Counted from the first letter of the stretch, positions 1 through 10,446 are shown. The stretch is 64,000 nucleotides of DNA from Tenodera sinensis (GCA_030765045.1 CM060974.1:47534839-47598838), one strand, 5' to 3'. A program made the numbers and translations. Notes: generated by a model not told the origin, from the sequence alone.

Positions 1-684
1 GCATTGCTTTTCTGATCATGGTTTTCCTTACTTCACTAATTGTCATTTCTTTGTTTCTTATTTCTATAAGAGAAAACTTCTATACTTATAATTATTCTGC
101 AATTTTATTATTTTTCTTCTCAATTTACCCTCGACATCTTTGTGTCGAAATATTATATCTTTGTCATCATAATTGATTCCTTTTTATTTTTGTCCCTGAC
201 ATCCTTATGTCAAAAACATATTATCTTCCGTCGCTATAATTCATTTCTTTAATGACAATTAGTGTCCTCATCTGTCTTTGTTGACAATGCTCTTTGTGGT
301 CAATATAGCCAATGACTATGTTGGTTTTCTTCCTTGTTGTAATTCCTAATCTGAACATAATTTTCTATAAGTAACCCATTAAAAATTGTTATTTTCCTTC
401 ATCTCTACTACTTCTGCCTTACACATTTGTTTGCAAAGACTATTTGGTCCTTTCATTGTATGGCTTTAATTTATTTTTATGGTATCTTCCTACCAACTTG
501 CCATTTGTATTCTGTAGCTCATACGTGTGGTCACCCAGCTGTTTTGTTATGACCAGTGGTCCAGTATACAATAGCTCCATCTTTCTCTCTGTGTATAGCC
601 ATCATGGTGTCGATGTCAATTGTCTAATGCTTAGGGTTTGTGTTGTTGGTCATCCAGTCAGTTGAGACGAACTTAGTTGTTGTA

Positions 685-756
685 TAAGAGGTAGAACTGG
701 AACTTAAAAATTCAATGCCACAACTGGGATTTGAATAATTATTATTTAAATAATAA
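685..756 (-). mobile_element. SINE fragment inserted beside the gag stop
   Basis: This 72-bp piece carries the tail half of the tRNA-containing SINE also found at 10.3-10.9 kb (gaggtagaactggaac, then the B-box region). It is flanked by the 12-bp direct repeat ttagttgttgta at 673-684 and 757-768. The second LTR element copy lacks it at the matching place (about 43080). The gag stop codon lies inside the right-hand duplication, so the insertion left Gag unharmed. Confidence 0.75.
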
Positions 757-2823
757 TTAGTTGTTGTAATTTCCCTGAGTGTTGGTGGTGGTGGTTGTTT
801 CTGTATTCTGTGCAGCATCTGCCCTATTTGGCATATTTTCATCTACTTCCTGCTGTCTTATGTCGCCAGTGTACCATTGGTCTCTGCCCCTTTGACGTAA
901 ACCTCTGTTGTATGACGGTCTTTGGTTGTCGAAATATTCCCTACAGAATCGTATGTGATTCACTTGATGGGTACGGTCTCCTGGTCTTCCACGATCATAT
1001 GTATATGTTCTGTATCTCGATTCACCCCTTGGTATTGTGTCGTGGTACTGCTGTCTTGTGTTCTCCATCCTCTCGCCATGATTATGTGGTTGTGGGAAAT
1101 GGTGTGCCCCTCTCCCTCTTTCATGGGTGCTCCAAGTATTTCTATGTTCTCCCTCACTCTGGTCGTTCGTAGCCATGCTCCGGTTTAAGATGGGTGAGTT
1201 TGGGTGACCGTTCCTATGTCTATGCTCATTAGGCCGACCATTTTGTGTTTCGAAGGCTGTCAGCAATTCTATCATATCTGCAAAATCTACTGGCCTCGCA
1301 ACAATTAATCCTGTTCTCACTGTGTCTGGGAAATGTCTTGTTATGCTGGTAATTAGTTCTGCTTCCGACAAGTTGGGGTCTAATAGCCTTCCTTTGTTGG
1401 CTACTTTCATAAAATAATCGACTAGCGATAACCCTTTGGTTGGATCGTATCTACCTGTCGCTAGCTCTACCCTAGTTTGGTTTTGCTTAGCTGGGCCCCA
1501 ATACCTTGATAGGAATAAATTTCTGAATGAGCTATACGACTCATGACCAGCTAGTGTTAACCTGAGCCATTCTAATGCCTTGTTTTTTAAGCTTTTCTTA
1601 ACTATCATCATCCTAAGCTCATTTGGTATCCTTTTCACTTTAAAATATTCTTCCATCTCTTTAACAAAGAGTTTTGGATCGTCTCCCTTCTCCTCGTCAA
1701 ATGTAGGTGGTGTGATTTCATGTAATATGCTGTTGGTGTAACATGTGTTGTGTGTCGTGTCATTATTTGGTTGTGAACCTCTTTCTCTGTATGGTGAGTC
1801 AACATTTTGTACATTATTCAAGTAACTCTCATCTTGTACATTACTTACATCTAAATCATCTTGCCTTTGTAGTGCATTCACAACATCATTTACATTAGCC
1901 AAACTTTCTTTCCCTTTTTTCATTTCTTCACAAATTGATTTTAAATCATTCTTTATTTCTAAGTGACTCTGTTTCATATCATTTATAGCATCCTGTTGCG
2001 AATGTACCACATCAGTCATCGTCTTAATTTTAGGAATTACAATTTGTTCTACAGTTTCATTAATAATGTCTTTCTTTGCTACCTCAATCTCTTTCCTTAA
2101 TTCCTCAGTTATTTCTGCTTTTACATTTGTAATCTTACAGTCTACACTTGTATTGCATTCTGTTATTTCATCTCTACATCTAGCAATTTCTCCTTCTAAC
2201 ACAGTCTTATTCTCTCTCATTTCTGATTCTACTTTTCCCATCCTATCTTCTACGATTTCTACCCTAGCTTCTAAGGCTTCCTTTGTTTCATTTAAGTTTT
2301 TATGTACTAATTTTAAATTAGTTTCCATTACTTTCATATTTTCTTTACACTCCTGTCTTCCTAATTCTATTTTCTGTTCTAAGTTCTGTCTTCCTAATTC
2401 CATTTTCTGTTCTAAAATCTGTCTCACTTCCTCCATTTTCTGGCCTAAACTTTGTTCTATGTCCTGCTTTAATTCTACCTTATTTTGTTCCATGTGCTGT
2501 TTTAATTCTGCGTTATTTCGTTCCATTTTCTGACCTAATTCTACCTTGTTTTGTTCCAGTTTTTGTTCTATACTCTGACCTAAACTTTGTTCTATGTCCT
2601 GTTTTAATTCTGCGTTATTTTGTTCCATTTTCTGACCTAATTCTACCTTGTTTTGTTCCATTTTCTGACCTATTTCTTTTTTATTTTGTTCTATACTCTG
2701 ACCTAAACTTTGTTCTAGTCTTTCAAACATGATCATTAATAACCTTTGGTCTTTGCTTATCGCTAGCTGTTCCTTACCTTCTGATTCTACCTGATAACTA
2801 GGCCTATCTGCCCCTTCCCCCAC
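757..2823 (-). CDS. Gag-like protein of a gag-only LTR retrotransposon
   Basis: This is a 688-residue open frame. Residues 25-170 or so are a long coiled coil made of 11-residue repeats of the type MEQNKKEIGQK. A second helical stretch follows, then a globular domain (about residues 370-530) resembling the Ty3/gypsy-type retrotransposon Gag domain, with the pattern WLRLTL...F...FLSRYW...QNQTRVEL. The C-terminal part is rich in Arg, Gly, Asn and His. I see no CCHC knuckle. The likely original start is an ATG at 2916 (MLLRSGK..., a common Gag start). It is separated from this frame by one TAG at 2845-2847, where the second copy has a serine codon. The frame is otherwise intact, which suggests fairly recent activity or selection. 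The role (capsid-like particle formation) is inferred from the family. Confidence 0.82.
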   Translation of the reverse strand: MGEGADRPSYQVESEGKEQLAISKDQRLLMIMFERLEQSLGQSIEQNKKEIGQKMEQNKVELGQKMEQNNAELKQDIEQSLGQSIEQKLEQNKVELGQKMERNNAELKQHMEQNKVELKQDIEQSLGQKMEEVRQILEQKMELGRQNLEQKIELGRQECKENMKVMETNLKLVHKNLNETKEALEARVEIVEDRMGKVESEMRENKTVLEGEIARCRDEITECNTSVDCKITNVKAEITEELRKEIEVAKKDIINETVEQIVIPKIKTMTDVVHSQQDAINDMKQSHLEIKNDLKSICEEMKKGKESLANVNDVVNALQRQDDLDVSNVQDESYLNNVQNVDSPYRERGSQPNNDTTHNTCYTNSILHEITPPTFDEEKGDDPKLFVKEMEEYFKVKRIPNELRMMIVKKSLKNKALEWLRLTLAGHESYSSFRNLFLSRYWGPAKQNQTRVELATGRYDPTKGLSLVDYFMKVANKGRLLDPNLSEAELITSITRHFPDTVRTGLIVARPVDFADMIELLTAFETQNGRPNEHRHRNGHPNSPILNRSMATNDQSEGEHRNTWSTHERGRGAHHFPQPHNHGERMENTRQQYHDTIPRGESRYRTYTYDRGRPGDRTHQVNHIRFCREYFDNQRPSYNRGLRQRGRDQWYTGDIRQQEVDENMPNRADAAQNTETTTTTNTQGNYNN

Positions 2824-3316
2824 TCCTGTTTCTATCTCTTTTCGCTACATTTTAATTTCTTTATTCAATTCACTTAAGGTTAAAAGTCCCACTACTTTGC
2901 CGCTTCTCAGTAACATAAAAATGGAAATAAACTGTATGTGAAAACAAAAAATTTTGATCCTACTTTCTTTTCCGTTGGTTCTTCGTCCAGTTATTTACGT
3001 CTCCTGGGCAGTTGGTTTCGCTAGATGATCTCCGGTGTTTTTCCCACGTTGATTATCCGTGCATCGATGTTCTTTTGGCAATATCAAACGATGGTCTAAT
3101 GGCGTCTTCTTTCCATTGGACGCGGCGTCACTTGATGTTTTATCGTGATTTCAATTTTCGTAATTTTGCATTCCATCCTAAATTCGAGTTCCACGTTGGG
3201 TAAGCCATTTTGGTGCAGTTTTTAAAAAGATTATTAACACATAGCAGGAGGAATAATGTTCTTCTCAGAAAGATGGAATACTGTGATAGCAGACGCGATT
3301 CCTATCTACAGGGTCG

Positions 3317-3766
3317 TGGTAACAGAATAGAATGCATAAATCAATGTTCCTTTATCACAACATATTTATTTATTAACACTTCGTTATTTTACACTCCCAG
3401 CACCATATTAAATACTCAAAGACCTTCACAATTAAATGATTTGGTAGAATCTACACTGGATAAAAGTTTGGTGAAAGTTCCATGTCCACACGCTACCCAA
3501 AACACGTCTTATCACCTTGAGCATACAGACACTAATGAATGATCCCTTGGCATCGCTTTGGTACGACACACCGCCATTTTGTATTCATCCGCGCAAATAG
3601 TTTTTATTATTGAACACAACAGACTATCTAGTAACAAGAAAACATTGGCTATCCTGAATATTAAAAAATAAGTTCTTGATACACCCAAACAAGAACTAGA
3701 AATTTATACACTTTTAACAAACATTTATATGAACGATTTTCTATTGGGATCTAATATTCTGTCTCA
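3317..3766 (-). repeat. 5' LTR of gag-only element copy 1
   Basis: On the minus strand it begins TGAGACAGAATATT and ends CTGTTACCA, giving TG...CA ends. Both termini match the solo LTR at 35380-36407 and resemble the LTRs at 41295 and 45498. The middle has diverged. The LTR is about 450 bp. No clear target-site duplication can be checked because the other LTR lies outside the window. Confidence 0.75.
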
Positions 3767-3820
3767 AGAGTTAATGTCTTTTTGCCAAATGCAAGGCATT
3801 AATGAACAACATAGGTCAAT

Positions 3821-4241
3821 CTTCCTTTCATAGAAGTTTGAAAACAGTGTTGTAATTAATTTAAAAGGTGAGTTAATTAATGACACTGAACAACACTTAC
3901 AACATATTTTTCCGGGACGCGTTTCGAAGGTTAACTTTCCTCCATTATCAACCGGACAATAACTGGGTTTCCATGGTGTTTCATGGTGCAGATGGTGATG
4001 CTTGTTCTGGTGTTTCTTCCGGTGGCAGTTCAATGAACTTACTGAAAATGTCTCTCTGAGGAATGTCGACATTCCTCAGAGAGACACCAGAAGAAGCATC
4101 ACCATCTGCACCATGAAATACCATGGAAACCCAGTTATTGTCCGGTTGATGATGGAGGAAAGTTAACCTTCGAAATGCGTCCCGGAAAAATATGTTATTA
4201 GTGTTGTTCAGTGTTATTAATTAACTCACATTTTAAATCAA
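3821..4241. mobile_element. Palindromic (fold-back) insertion, possibly two Penelope-type 3' ends head to head
   Basis: The 421-bp insertion is flanked by the 12-bp direct repeat acataggtcaat (3809-3820 and 4242-4253). It is a long inverted repeat with a perfect 36-bp palindrome at its centre (4050-4085, centred on GTCGAC). The arms continue outward for about 170-200 bp at high identity, with about 40 extra bases in the left arm. A single piece of the arm recurs at 15371-15445. I suggest a Penelope-like origin because such elements often insert as partial inverted copies, but no coding sequence proves it. The open frame across the palindrome is not a gene. Confidence 0.7.
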
Positions 4242-4253
4242 ACATAGGTCAAT

Positions 4254-5095
4254 TTCAAAATAAATCAAACTTGGTAAATGAAAGATATAAGTGATGCAGG
4301 ACATTTAACTTTCTTTTGATTTTTCACTTCTATAGCCCCCTGTAACTCCTATGGTCATGTATATGAGACTGACAAACTTTTTATGGTGATTTTACTCTGG
4401 GCATTTGGTTTAAGTAACTGTAGCTTTTTGTCCTTTTTCAGTTATTTTCACAAACATTGGCTCTAACATCCACACTTTCAGACCATGGATGGTCGAGAAT
4501 AATCTTAATTAAAGTGACATTCTCATCTCTGGCTGGGAATCAAACCTGGGACCTGCAGGTTGCTAATTCCTCGACCACGCAGGCAGTCTTAACTAATGTT
4601 GTGTAGTTAATATTTTCTTTTTAATTATGAATTCAGATTGACTGATGCTGTTTAAAAAACCAGACTATGTTTCCATTTATATTGTACTTTCTCATACACT
4701 TGATTTGTTTTTACATTTTTTAATTTAAATTTTGATAAATTTGATTTATATCTTTCTACATACAGTTCAGTATCTTCTCTGCACATAGAGGACTCTGGCT
4801 CTGGTTGAGCAGATGTTTGCCACCTTGTTGGCACATGCCCACGGTTTCCTATGACTTATAATTTGGTAGATGTTCTGATTCTGTAGGTAGGAGAGGTCTG
4901 TGATTCTGGTTGACTGAATTGCAATGTCTGAGTGGACATTTTCATACCACATGCTCAGATGTTTTCCAAGCTCTGCACCTGGAGGAGTCTTGGTCATTGA
5001 GCTGGAACAGGTGGAGGTACAAAGCATATAGACCATGACTGTTAGGTAGTGGATCAGCCCACATGTTGGTTGCAGGTGCTTCATTTTGAGATGTT
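4254..5095. other. Stretch without a gene; SINE-head relic at about 4525-4595
   Basis: Mostly unremarkable AT-rich sequence. At 4525-4595 the minus strand resembles a tRNA: an A-box-like tggtcgaggaattagc and a B-box-like ggtttgattcc. This suggests a decayed tRNA-derived SINE head. Nothing else is recognised. Confidence 0.4.
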
Positions 5096-5102
5096 CTAAG
5101 TT

Positions 5103-6127
5103 ATGAATACCTCTATCTGCCCTAGCCTGGTATATCCATTTGTTACATGTGAATTTAATAGATTCCCCCAAAAATTCTTATGTGATGCTGATAAAATGCT
5201 TAAGTGTACTCTCAAGGAAGTTTTACATCTACCTACCGATACACCTGACAGTATGATCTATACAGATAAAAAATGTAAAGGTCTTGGGTTCTTTAGAGCT
5301 TCTTGGGAAGCCTACTTGCAATGTATTAATGCTTGCTATATTCTTAAATCCCAGAATGTATACACTCTTAAAACACCCGAGATCCTCAAACCAAACTTAT
5401 ACAATGTTTAAAGTCTTGTGACGTTAAGCAAGAGCCTCAAATCATCCATTCAGGAACAGCATGAATATATTGTTTGGTGTCAATTGCCACAAAAAGAAAT
5501 TGGCACATCGCTTTATGACGAATACTCACTCTCAAACTCCTGGGTCAGAGATCATGAAGGTCTCCCTTGCAAAGAGTGGTGTGAGGCTTTAAAATGTTGG
5601 GAAATATATCTGCAGTGTGATCTGTGCTGGGTTAATCCCAGACAGCACCCTCTGTAGGCAATGCCACAGGAAGAAGGAATTTCTTGCTCATGTCCTGGGA
5701 TCCTACCTGCATGGTGAGTTGCTGCGGAACTCCTGCCACCACCGGGTCAGATGTTTTCTCTGAAGAACTAAGGAAAAAGGAGTTTACTGTTCATGAGGAA
5801 GTACATTGTTTGGCCTCTAGTGCTAGTTGTCGCAGAATAGATATTATAGCTTTTAAAGCCGGTAACTCGTGGCTATATTTTAGATCCCACTATCAGATTC
5901 AAACATCACAAAAAGAAGTTACTTTAGAAAAACAACACATCTATAATCCCACTTTAGACTATTATAAAAATAAATATCTTGCTGAGATAGAAGTCATTGG
6001 CCTGATGGTAGGTGTGCGAGGTACCATACTGTGTTACTTTGTGGAGACTTGGAAACATTTTGGCCTTCCTGTTAACGGCCTGAAAGAGATTGTCATAGTC
6101 ATCAAGGGCTCTCTAAACATACTATGA
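5103..6127 (+). pseudogene. R2-like LINE relic: C-terminal finger and restriction-like endonuclease
   Basis: Three adjacent frames read together as the C-terminal part of an early-branching (R2/R4/NeSL-type) non-LTR retrotransposon. Around 5640-5730 there is a degenerate Cys/His finger containing LAHVLGS. Around 5790-6060 there is RRIDIIAFK, then EKQHIYNPTLDYYKNKY, then IEVIGLMVGVRGTI, which is the characteristic order of the restriction-like endonuclease and its tail. Frameshifts and stops at about 5410, 5657 and 5750 make it dead. The reverse transcriptase is missing or unrecognisable upstream, so the copy is 5'-truncated. Family assignment is by recognition of the motif order only. Confidence 0.7.
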
Positions 6128-6399
6128 AATCATTTGTATACACTTAACCCTAATTAATTATTTTATTTTTATTGTCACATCTTTCCCTCATAATGAAGAT
6201 CTTGTTTGTTTTATCTTGTCTTTGTGGCAGCTGAAATTTTAGGAGGTTTTGTCTTCAGGTTTGGAGAATTAATATGTATTATACATTGGTATGTATGAGG
6301 TTGATAAACGATAAACTCTTAAACTGGTTGACTGATTGCCATGACAATTTGCACATCTAATTGTTTTTCACAGAGAAGGTTTTTATGCAGTCCATTTTA

Positions 6400-6780
6400 C
6401 CATGCAACATATTACATTCACATGATTTTCTCTACCCACTTGTCTTTTACATAATACATTTACATGTCCTCTATTCCCTCTTCTAGAAACAATTCATACA
6501 TATTTCTATGCGTTTGAAATGTAAATGCAACATATAACATTCACATGGTTTTTTTTCTACTGATTTTTCTTTTATGAAGCACAATACAACTTATTTCTCT
6601 ATTTGGAATAGAAATGCAGCATATTCACAGGATTTTCTCTACTCACTTTTCCTTTAATAAATACAATCATTTCTTGCTCTACTCCCTCTTCAATGCACAG
6701 TTCATATAATTTTCTATATGATTGAAACAGAAATATGTATTACATTCATGCAGCTTTGTCTACTAGCTTTTCTTCCTGTA
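6400..6780. repeat. Degenerate tandem repeat, unit about 80-125 bp
   Basis: A phrase like gcaacatattacattcacatg followed by attttctctac recurs with drift at about 6407, 6528, 6615 and 6748, each time followed by a tract with ctttta and tccctcttc. Copies differ in length and by many substitutions, so this is an old tandem array. The phrase resembles the start of the unclassified repeat at 26.7 and 31-32 kb (gcactcgcatgactttctctactc), which may be related. Confidence 0.6.
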
Positions 6781-6859
6781 TTATTTGCTATTGTTCAACA
6801 GTGCTTTTGCACAGTGTCATTTCCGTGTTTTTATAAAAAAATAAATAATTAAAAAAAGT

Positions 6860-7312
6860 AAAGTTGTCACTATTGGTATCAGGAGTGAGATGAAAACTAC
6901 AATTTAGTGCAGTTGATGAAAGAAATGTTAGCCAAGATGGACATAATGGGAAATGAAATGAATTCCAGAACACGGCAGATGGAAGAGAAATATGTAAGCC
7001 GAATTGAAACTCTGGAATGGAAAATATGGAAACAAAAATGGAAAAAATGGAAGTCAAATTTAAAAATGTTAATTCCAGAATGGAAAAGATGAAAGTCCTA
7101 TGTGAAGATAGATCTATCTGAGAAGACCAACAAGCAACTGACTGGTGTTAAAGAAGACATGGAAGAACTTGGTGGAAAGATGAAGGACCTTGGCCAACGT
7201 TTTAACGCCTTGGAAGTTAGAGTTGATGGCAGCACCAAACGACTGAGCTCCTTGGTAGAACAAATGCTCAGCGAAAAACTCAAACTAGATGTCAGTGGCA
7301 GAGGTCTATGAT
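6860..7312 (+). pseudogene. Coiled-coil fragment, possible Gag relic
   Basis: Across three frames the plus strand encodes heptad-like, Met/Glu/Lys-rich sequence (MENMETKMEKMEVKF, then KEDMEELGGKMKDLGQRF and LSSLVEQMLSEKL). This composition is typical of the coiled-coil region of LTR-retrotransposon Gag proteins, as in the two gag-only elements here, but no Gag core domain follows. Frameshifts near 7020 and 7125 break it. It could also be an unrelated coiled-coil exon. Confidence 0.35.
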
Positions 7313-7439
7313 AAACATTGTAGGCCTTATGGCTGAAATGGTGGCGGTGATGAAGTAATATATATATATCTATGTATATATTTGTATTACCCTTTGTATC
7401 CTGGAAATGACTAATAATTAAGATGAACATTTATATTTA

Positions 7440-8150
7440 GTGTTTTGCTTTTCAAGTTTATCTTCTCCCAAAAAGGATGATCTAACAAAAGAGAAAAAAA
7501 AAAAAAAAGCAGAGGGAAGTTCTGTCCCCTGGGTACTGTGTACTTAAAGGAGAGAAAACGTATGTATGTGGGGTAATCTAGAATCATTCACCCAAATTTG
7601 ATAGTACATTAACCTTTAAAAGGCCTAAATTTCCTGCAAGTTTTCCAAGCAGTATGTAGGACAGGATTGGAAAGGGTAGAGCGAGACTGAAAAATTCAAT
7701 GCCATGACCTTATCTAAAACTCTGTTATAGAAACAGGTCATTGCTTCAAGGGTTATGAAAACAGTGCAGTGACCAATATCACGTGTAACTTAACTATCAC
7801 TTAAAAATCATAACTGGACACTGATCACACATGTAACCTGATCAGCACTTTTAAAACGGGTAAATTTCTAAGCATGTGATAACTACATAATGGTTTTAAT
7901 AAAAGTGTTCACTCATATATTGTTGCAGTCGCAAGCAATTGCAATGCATTGTGTGCATATGACACAACTCAGGAGTGTTTGCTGATGTGCATCTGCCATG
8001 CAATGGCCACATTTGAGGGCACAGCACTTTGTACAGTAATCTCATCTCATGACCATGCACTTTGCTGTTGTTCCTGACGTTTGTTTCTCCACAGGCTTAG
8101 CACCAACAGAAACAGCAGATGTTTGGTAAAACATTCTTTCTTTGTCCCCA
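7440..8150. other. No recognised feature
   Basis: AT-rich sequence with an A15 tract near 7493-7508. A short stretch at about 7685-7712 (gactgaaaaattcaatgcca) resembles the tail of the tRNA-containing SINE. Nothing else is supported. Confidence 0.3.
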
Positions 8151-8159
8151 TGTAACATT

Positions 8160-8306
8160 ATTGGTAAAGGCAGTCTGAAAGAAGATCATCTTCTCTGATT
8201 TCTATTTTGGTATCCAGTGTTTATGAAGTGGGTAACAAATTAGAAATTGGAGAAGAACTTTGACAGCTGGAAACAGAAACCATCTAATTGTGACACAAGG
8301 TAAGTT
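8160..8306. pseudogene. Decayed copy of the zinc-finger gene's first coding exon, in two opposed pieces
   Basis: On the minus strand, 8160-8216 reads like the start of exon A of the zinc-finger gene (GGATACCAAAATAGAAATC, i.e. DTKIEIREDDLL). On the plus strand, 8222-8306 reads like the end of the same exon: NKLEIGEEL, a stop, then QLETET, ending at AAG followed by gtaagt, a splice-donor match in the homologous position. In-frame stops show it is dead. The opposite orientation of the two pieces implies an inversion or two insertions. No matching finger exon was found nearby. Confidence 0.55.
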
Positions 8307-8309
8307 TTT

Positions 8310-8989
8310 TGAACTCTTCTGCAGTTATACTCAGCACCAAACATAGTTGCTCACCATAGATGATAGTTGCTCACCACATGGTGGTAAGGTCTAAATGAAC
8401 TGGAGGGGATGGATGTTTCATTGCGATCATCATAGCAACGAAAATGCGAACCAATTAGAGCTAAGACATTTCCATAGCAATGCCAAATGCTAAACCAGTG
8501 TTGTCAGCAGTTGTTGGTATTTAAAATGTGATTAGCATGTGCCTGACCTACAATCCAGCAGTAACATAAACTGTGTCTTATCTTCTGTTTTCCCTGCAAT
8601 ATATACAGTGCCTACCTCCAGCTCCAGCTTGCATCAGTTAGAGATTGCATGTGTGATGACAAGTTTGTTTGCATCATTTCATTTATGTTGTTATTTGCTT
8701 TGTATTTACGTGTGTCTGAATCTGTGTATCTGTGTGTATGTTGTTAGTATTAACAATTGTCTTAGTCTTTTAAGGAATATTTAATTATGCCGAAGAAATT
8801 GACAACGGCAGCATAGCCAAACAAGAAACTTTACGTACTCAGGGAGCGAATAAAATTGTGTTTAAGATATATCCCAATTAAAGGATTATGCAGTTGATGG
8901 TATTGCTGAAGAGCATCGTCGCAAAATTGTTGGTTTCTCTCTTTCCTAGTGTAATCCAATTTAATTAATTTGGGCCAAAGTAAATGATT
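8310..8989. other. No recognised feature
   Basis: AT-rich sequence with a short local duplication (gatagttgctcaccata and gatagttgctcaccacat near 8350-8380). No coding or repeat signature is recognised. Confidence 0.3.
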
Positions 8990-9004
8990 ACATTGGAAGA
9001 AACA

Positions 9005-9133
9005 GAGGAAATGGATCGAGACCACCTTCAAATATGCCCAGCTACTTCTAGTGCCCCATCCACCAGTGAAAAATATTGGAGAGCAAGAGGATTAATGACT
9101 TCATTGTCAGAAATCCAGCATTAGCTAACAACA
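9005..9133 (+). mobile_element. 5'-truncated LINE copy (3' terminal 129 bp)
   Basis: It matches the last coding part and tail of the LINE at 59.2-61.0 kb: EEMDRDHLQICPATSSAPS followed by a YWRARGLMTS-like segment, ending at ...agctaacaacaac. The 15-bp direct repeat acattggaagaaaca flanks it exactly (8990-9004 and 9134-9148), showing target-primed insertion. The 3' tail is (AAC)n rather than poly(A). Confidence 0.85.
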
Positions 9134-9149
9134 ACATTGGAAGAAACAA

Positions 9150-9850
9150 CAAAGATTTCACTGAGTCGTCTGTAATTAAACTATATCCATAGAAAGCTGA
9201 AAACTGTGAACAAATGGTTGCTGATTCAAAGGGTGTAATTAAGCAGAACATTGGAAAATGGAGTTTTAGAAGCAAGGATAGAACAGTGTCATTTTTGTGG
9301 GTAATTCCAGCAACAACAGCAATGATGCAAGTGATTCGGATATCAGCAGCATTTTCCCATTACAATATTTCATAGGTATGTTTCTTTTGTTAAGGTAAAT
9401 CTTTACAGTGATATATTATTGCTATCCTTTGCATATAGAATCAATGTTTTAACTGTCCTCGAATAGGAATATAAGTTATATCTGCTCTACAGTCCAAACG
9501 CAATCCAACCGTCTTCTTACACATAATGCTAATGCTCCACGTGGTCACAATAAGTGGCAATGTTGCCTTTCACTCGCCGTCAGTTGTCAATCCCTTTCTT
9601 GTTTGGTGCCGATAATAGAATTTTTATTTATTTCAGTGGAACTTAGATAATTCAATTGTTTGTAATTCAGTATCATTGTCCAAAGATTTTTGTTGTTCCC
9701 ATGAATTTAGTACTAAAATAATGTAAAGTATTCACATGTAATTACAATTTTATTTCATTTTCCTTAAGGCAAGATGGATGTTACGAGGATCAAAATATCT
9801 TTTCTTTTCCCTTGACTCAAAATAAAGAGCATAGTTTCCTGAGCAATTTT
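9150..9850. other. No recognised feature
   Basis: AT-rich intergenic sequence. I see no coding frame or repeat boundary that can be supported. Confidence 0.3.
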
Positions 9851-9949
9851 ATATATCTTATACATGTTGTAATGGTATTAAGTGCAGGAGAGCTTGTGAT
9901 TCAAATGCTTCTATGCTCAATGTGCTACCTTTTTCCATAAGCATTCTAG

Positions 9950-10225
9950 TGATAACAATCCTAGCCATGGTTTGTGTCCAAAAAGGTTGACATGGTGGTG
10001 GAGGTGCCAAGAGGCATTGAAGCTGACACAGATTATATGCATAAATACTCCTTACCACCTGCAGTAATGGAAGTACTAAAACCTATTTATAGGAAGCTTA
10101 CTGATGACAGCCTTTTAAAGTGTCATCGAAAAACAAAACCAGATCAAATGATATCATACTTGCATATGGCATCGGGTACCACAGACAGTGTTTATTGCTA
10201 CAAAAACAATTATTATAGCAGGTGG
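9950..10225 (+). pseudogene. Fragment of a transposase-domain protein (possibly Mutator-like)
   Basis: The frame contains YMHKYSLPPAVMEVLKPIYR and LTDDSLLKC, followed by a degraded stretch. The order 'LP-x-A-x-x-x-x-x-KPIY-x-x-L-x-x-x-x-LL-x-(R)C' recalls a domain common in insect transposon-derived proteins, often annotated as Mutator-like transposase. The expected following segment (Gln/Asn/Glu-rich) is scrambled, so this is a decayed fragment. The family name is tentative. Confidence 0.4.
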
Positions 10226-10287
10226 ATTGGACTCTTGTCATGTTGCAATGCAGGTCACTGGTATTGAAATCGTTGGACATTGATCCT

Positions 10288-10446
10288 GGGGAAAATATGA
10301 ACTGGTTTGAGAGTTTAATGCCATTCTGGCAGTTTGTCACAATAGCTCAGTGGTTAGAGCAGCCGCCTGGTAAGCGGAAGGTCTGTGGTTCAAATCCCAG
10401 TTGTGGCATTGAATTTTTAAGCTCCAGTTCTACCTCTGAAAGGTAA
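10288..10446 (+). mobile_element. tRNA-containing SINE, plus-strand copy
   Basis: It contains a tRNA-like core at about 10338-10405 with A box TAGCTCAGTGG and B box GGTTCAAATCC, preceded by the family's leader (gaactggtttgagag...gccattctggcag) and followed by its body (gcattgaatttttaag, then ccagttctacctct). The tail is cut where the next, inverted copy starts. Confidence 0.8.

Larger units (their letters stand above)
1..3766 (-). mobile_element. gag-only LTR retrotransposon, copy 1 (3' end cut by window)
   Basis: The element reads on the minus strand. Its 5' LTR is 3317-3766, then come a leader, a gag-like reading frame (757-2916) and an AT-rich 3' region running off the window at base 1. 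Bases from 1 onward match the 3' region of the second copy from about 42411, so the missing part should be about 0.5 kb plus a 3' LTR. Between gag and the window edge I find no protease, RT, RNase H or integrase reading frame, so this looks like a non-autonomous element that supplies only Gag. The LTR has diverged strongly from the copy at 41-46 kb, so the two are different subfamily members. A 72-bp SINE fragment sits just after the gag stop. Confidence 0.8.

Noticed and set aside
2066..2533. 155-residue plus-strand open frame, and a similar one at 44340-44621
   Set aside because: Both are antisense shadows of the Gag coiled-coil region.
3764..4072. 102-residue minus-strand open frame in the palindrome
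   Set aside because: It runs through the fold-back repeat, has no domain, and exists only because the arms are AT-poor and stop-free.
6400..6780. Possible CRISPR-like spaced repeat
   Set aside because: Units are degenerate, of unequal length and AT-rich, without conserved short repeats; it is an ordinary tandem repeat in a eukaryotic genome.
10335..10410. Candidate threonine-type tRNA gene
   Set aside because: The same sequence occurs in at least six places with the same SINE leader and body.
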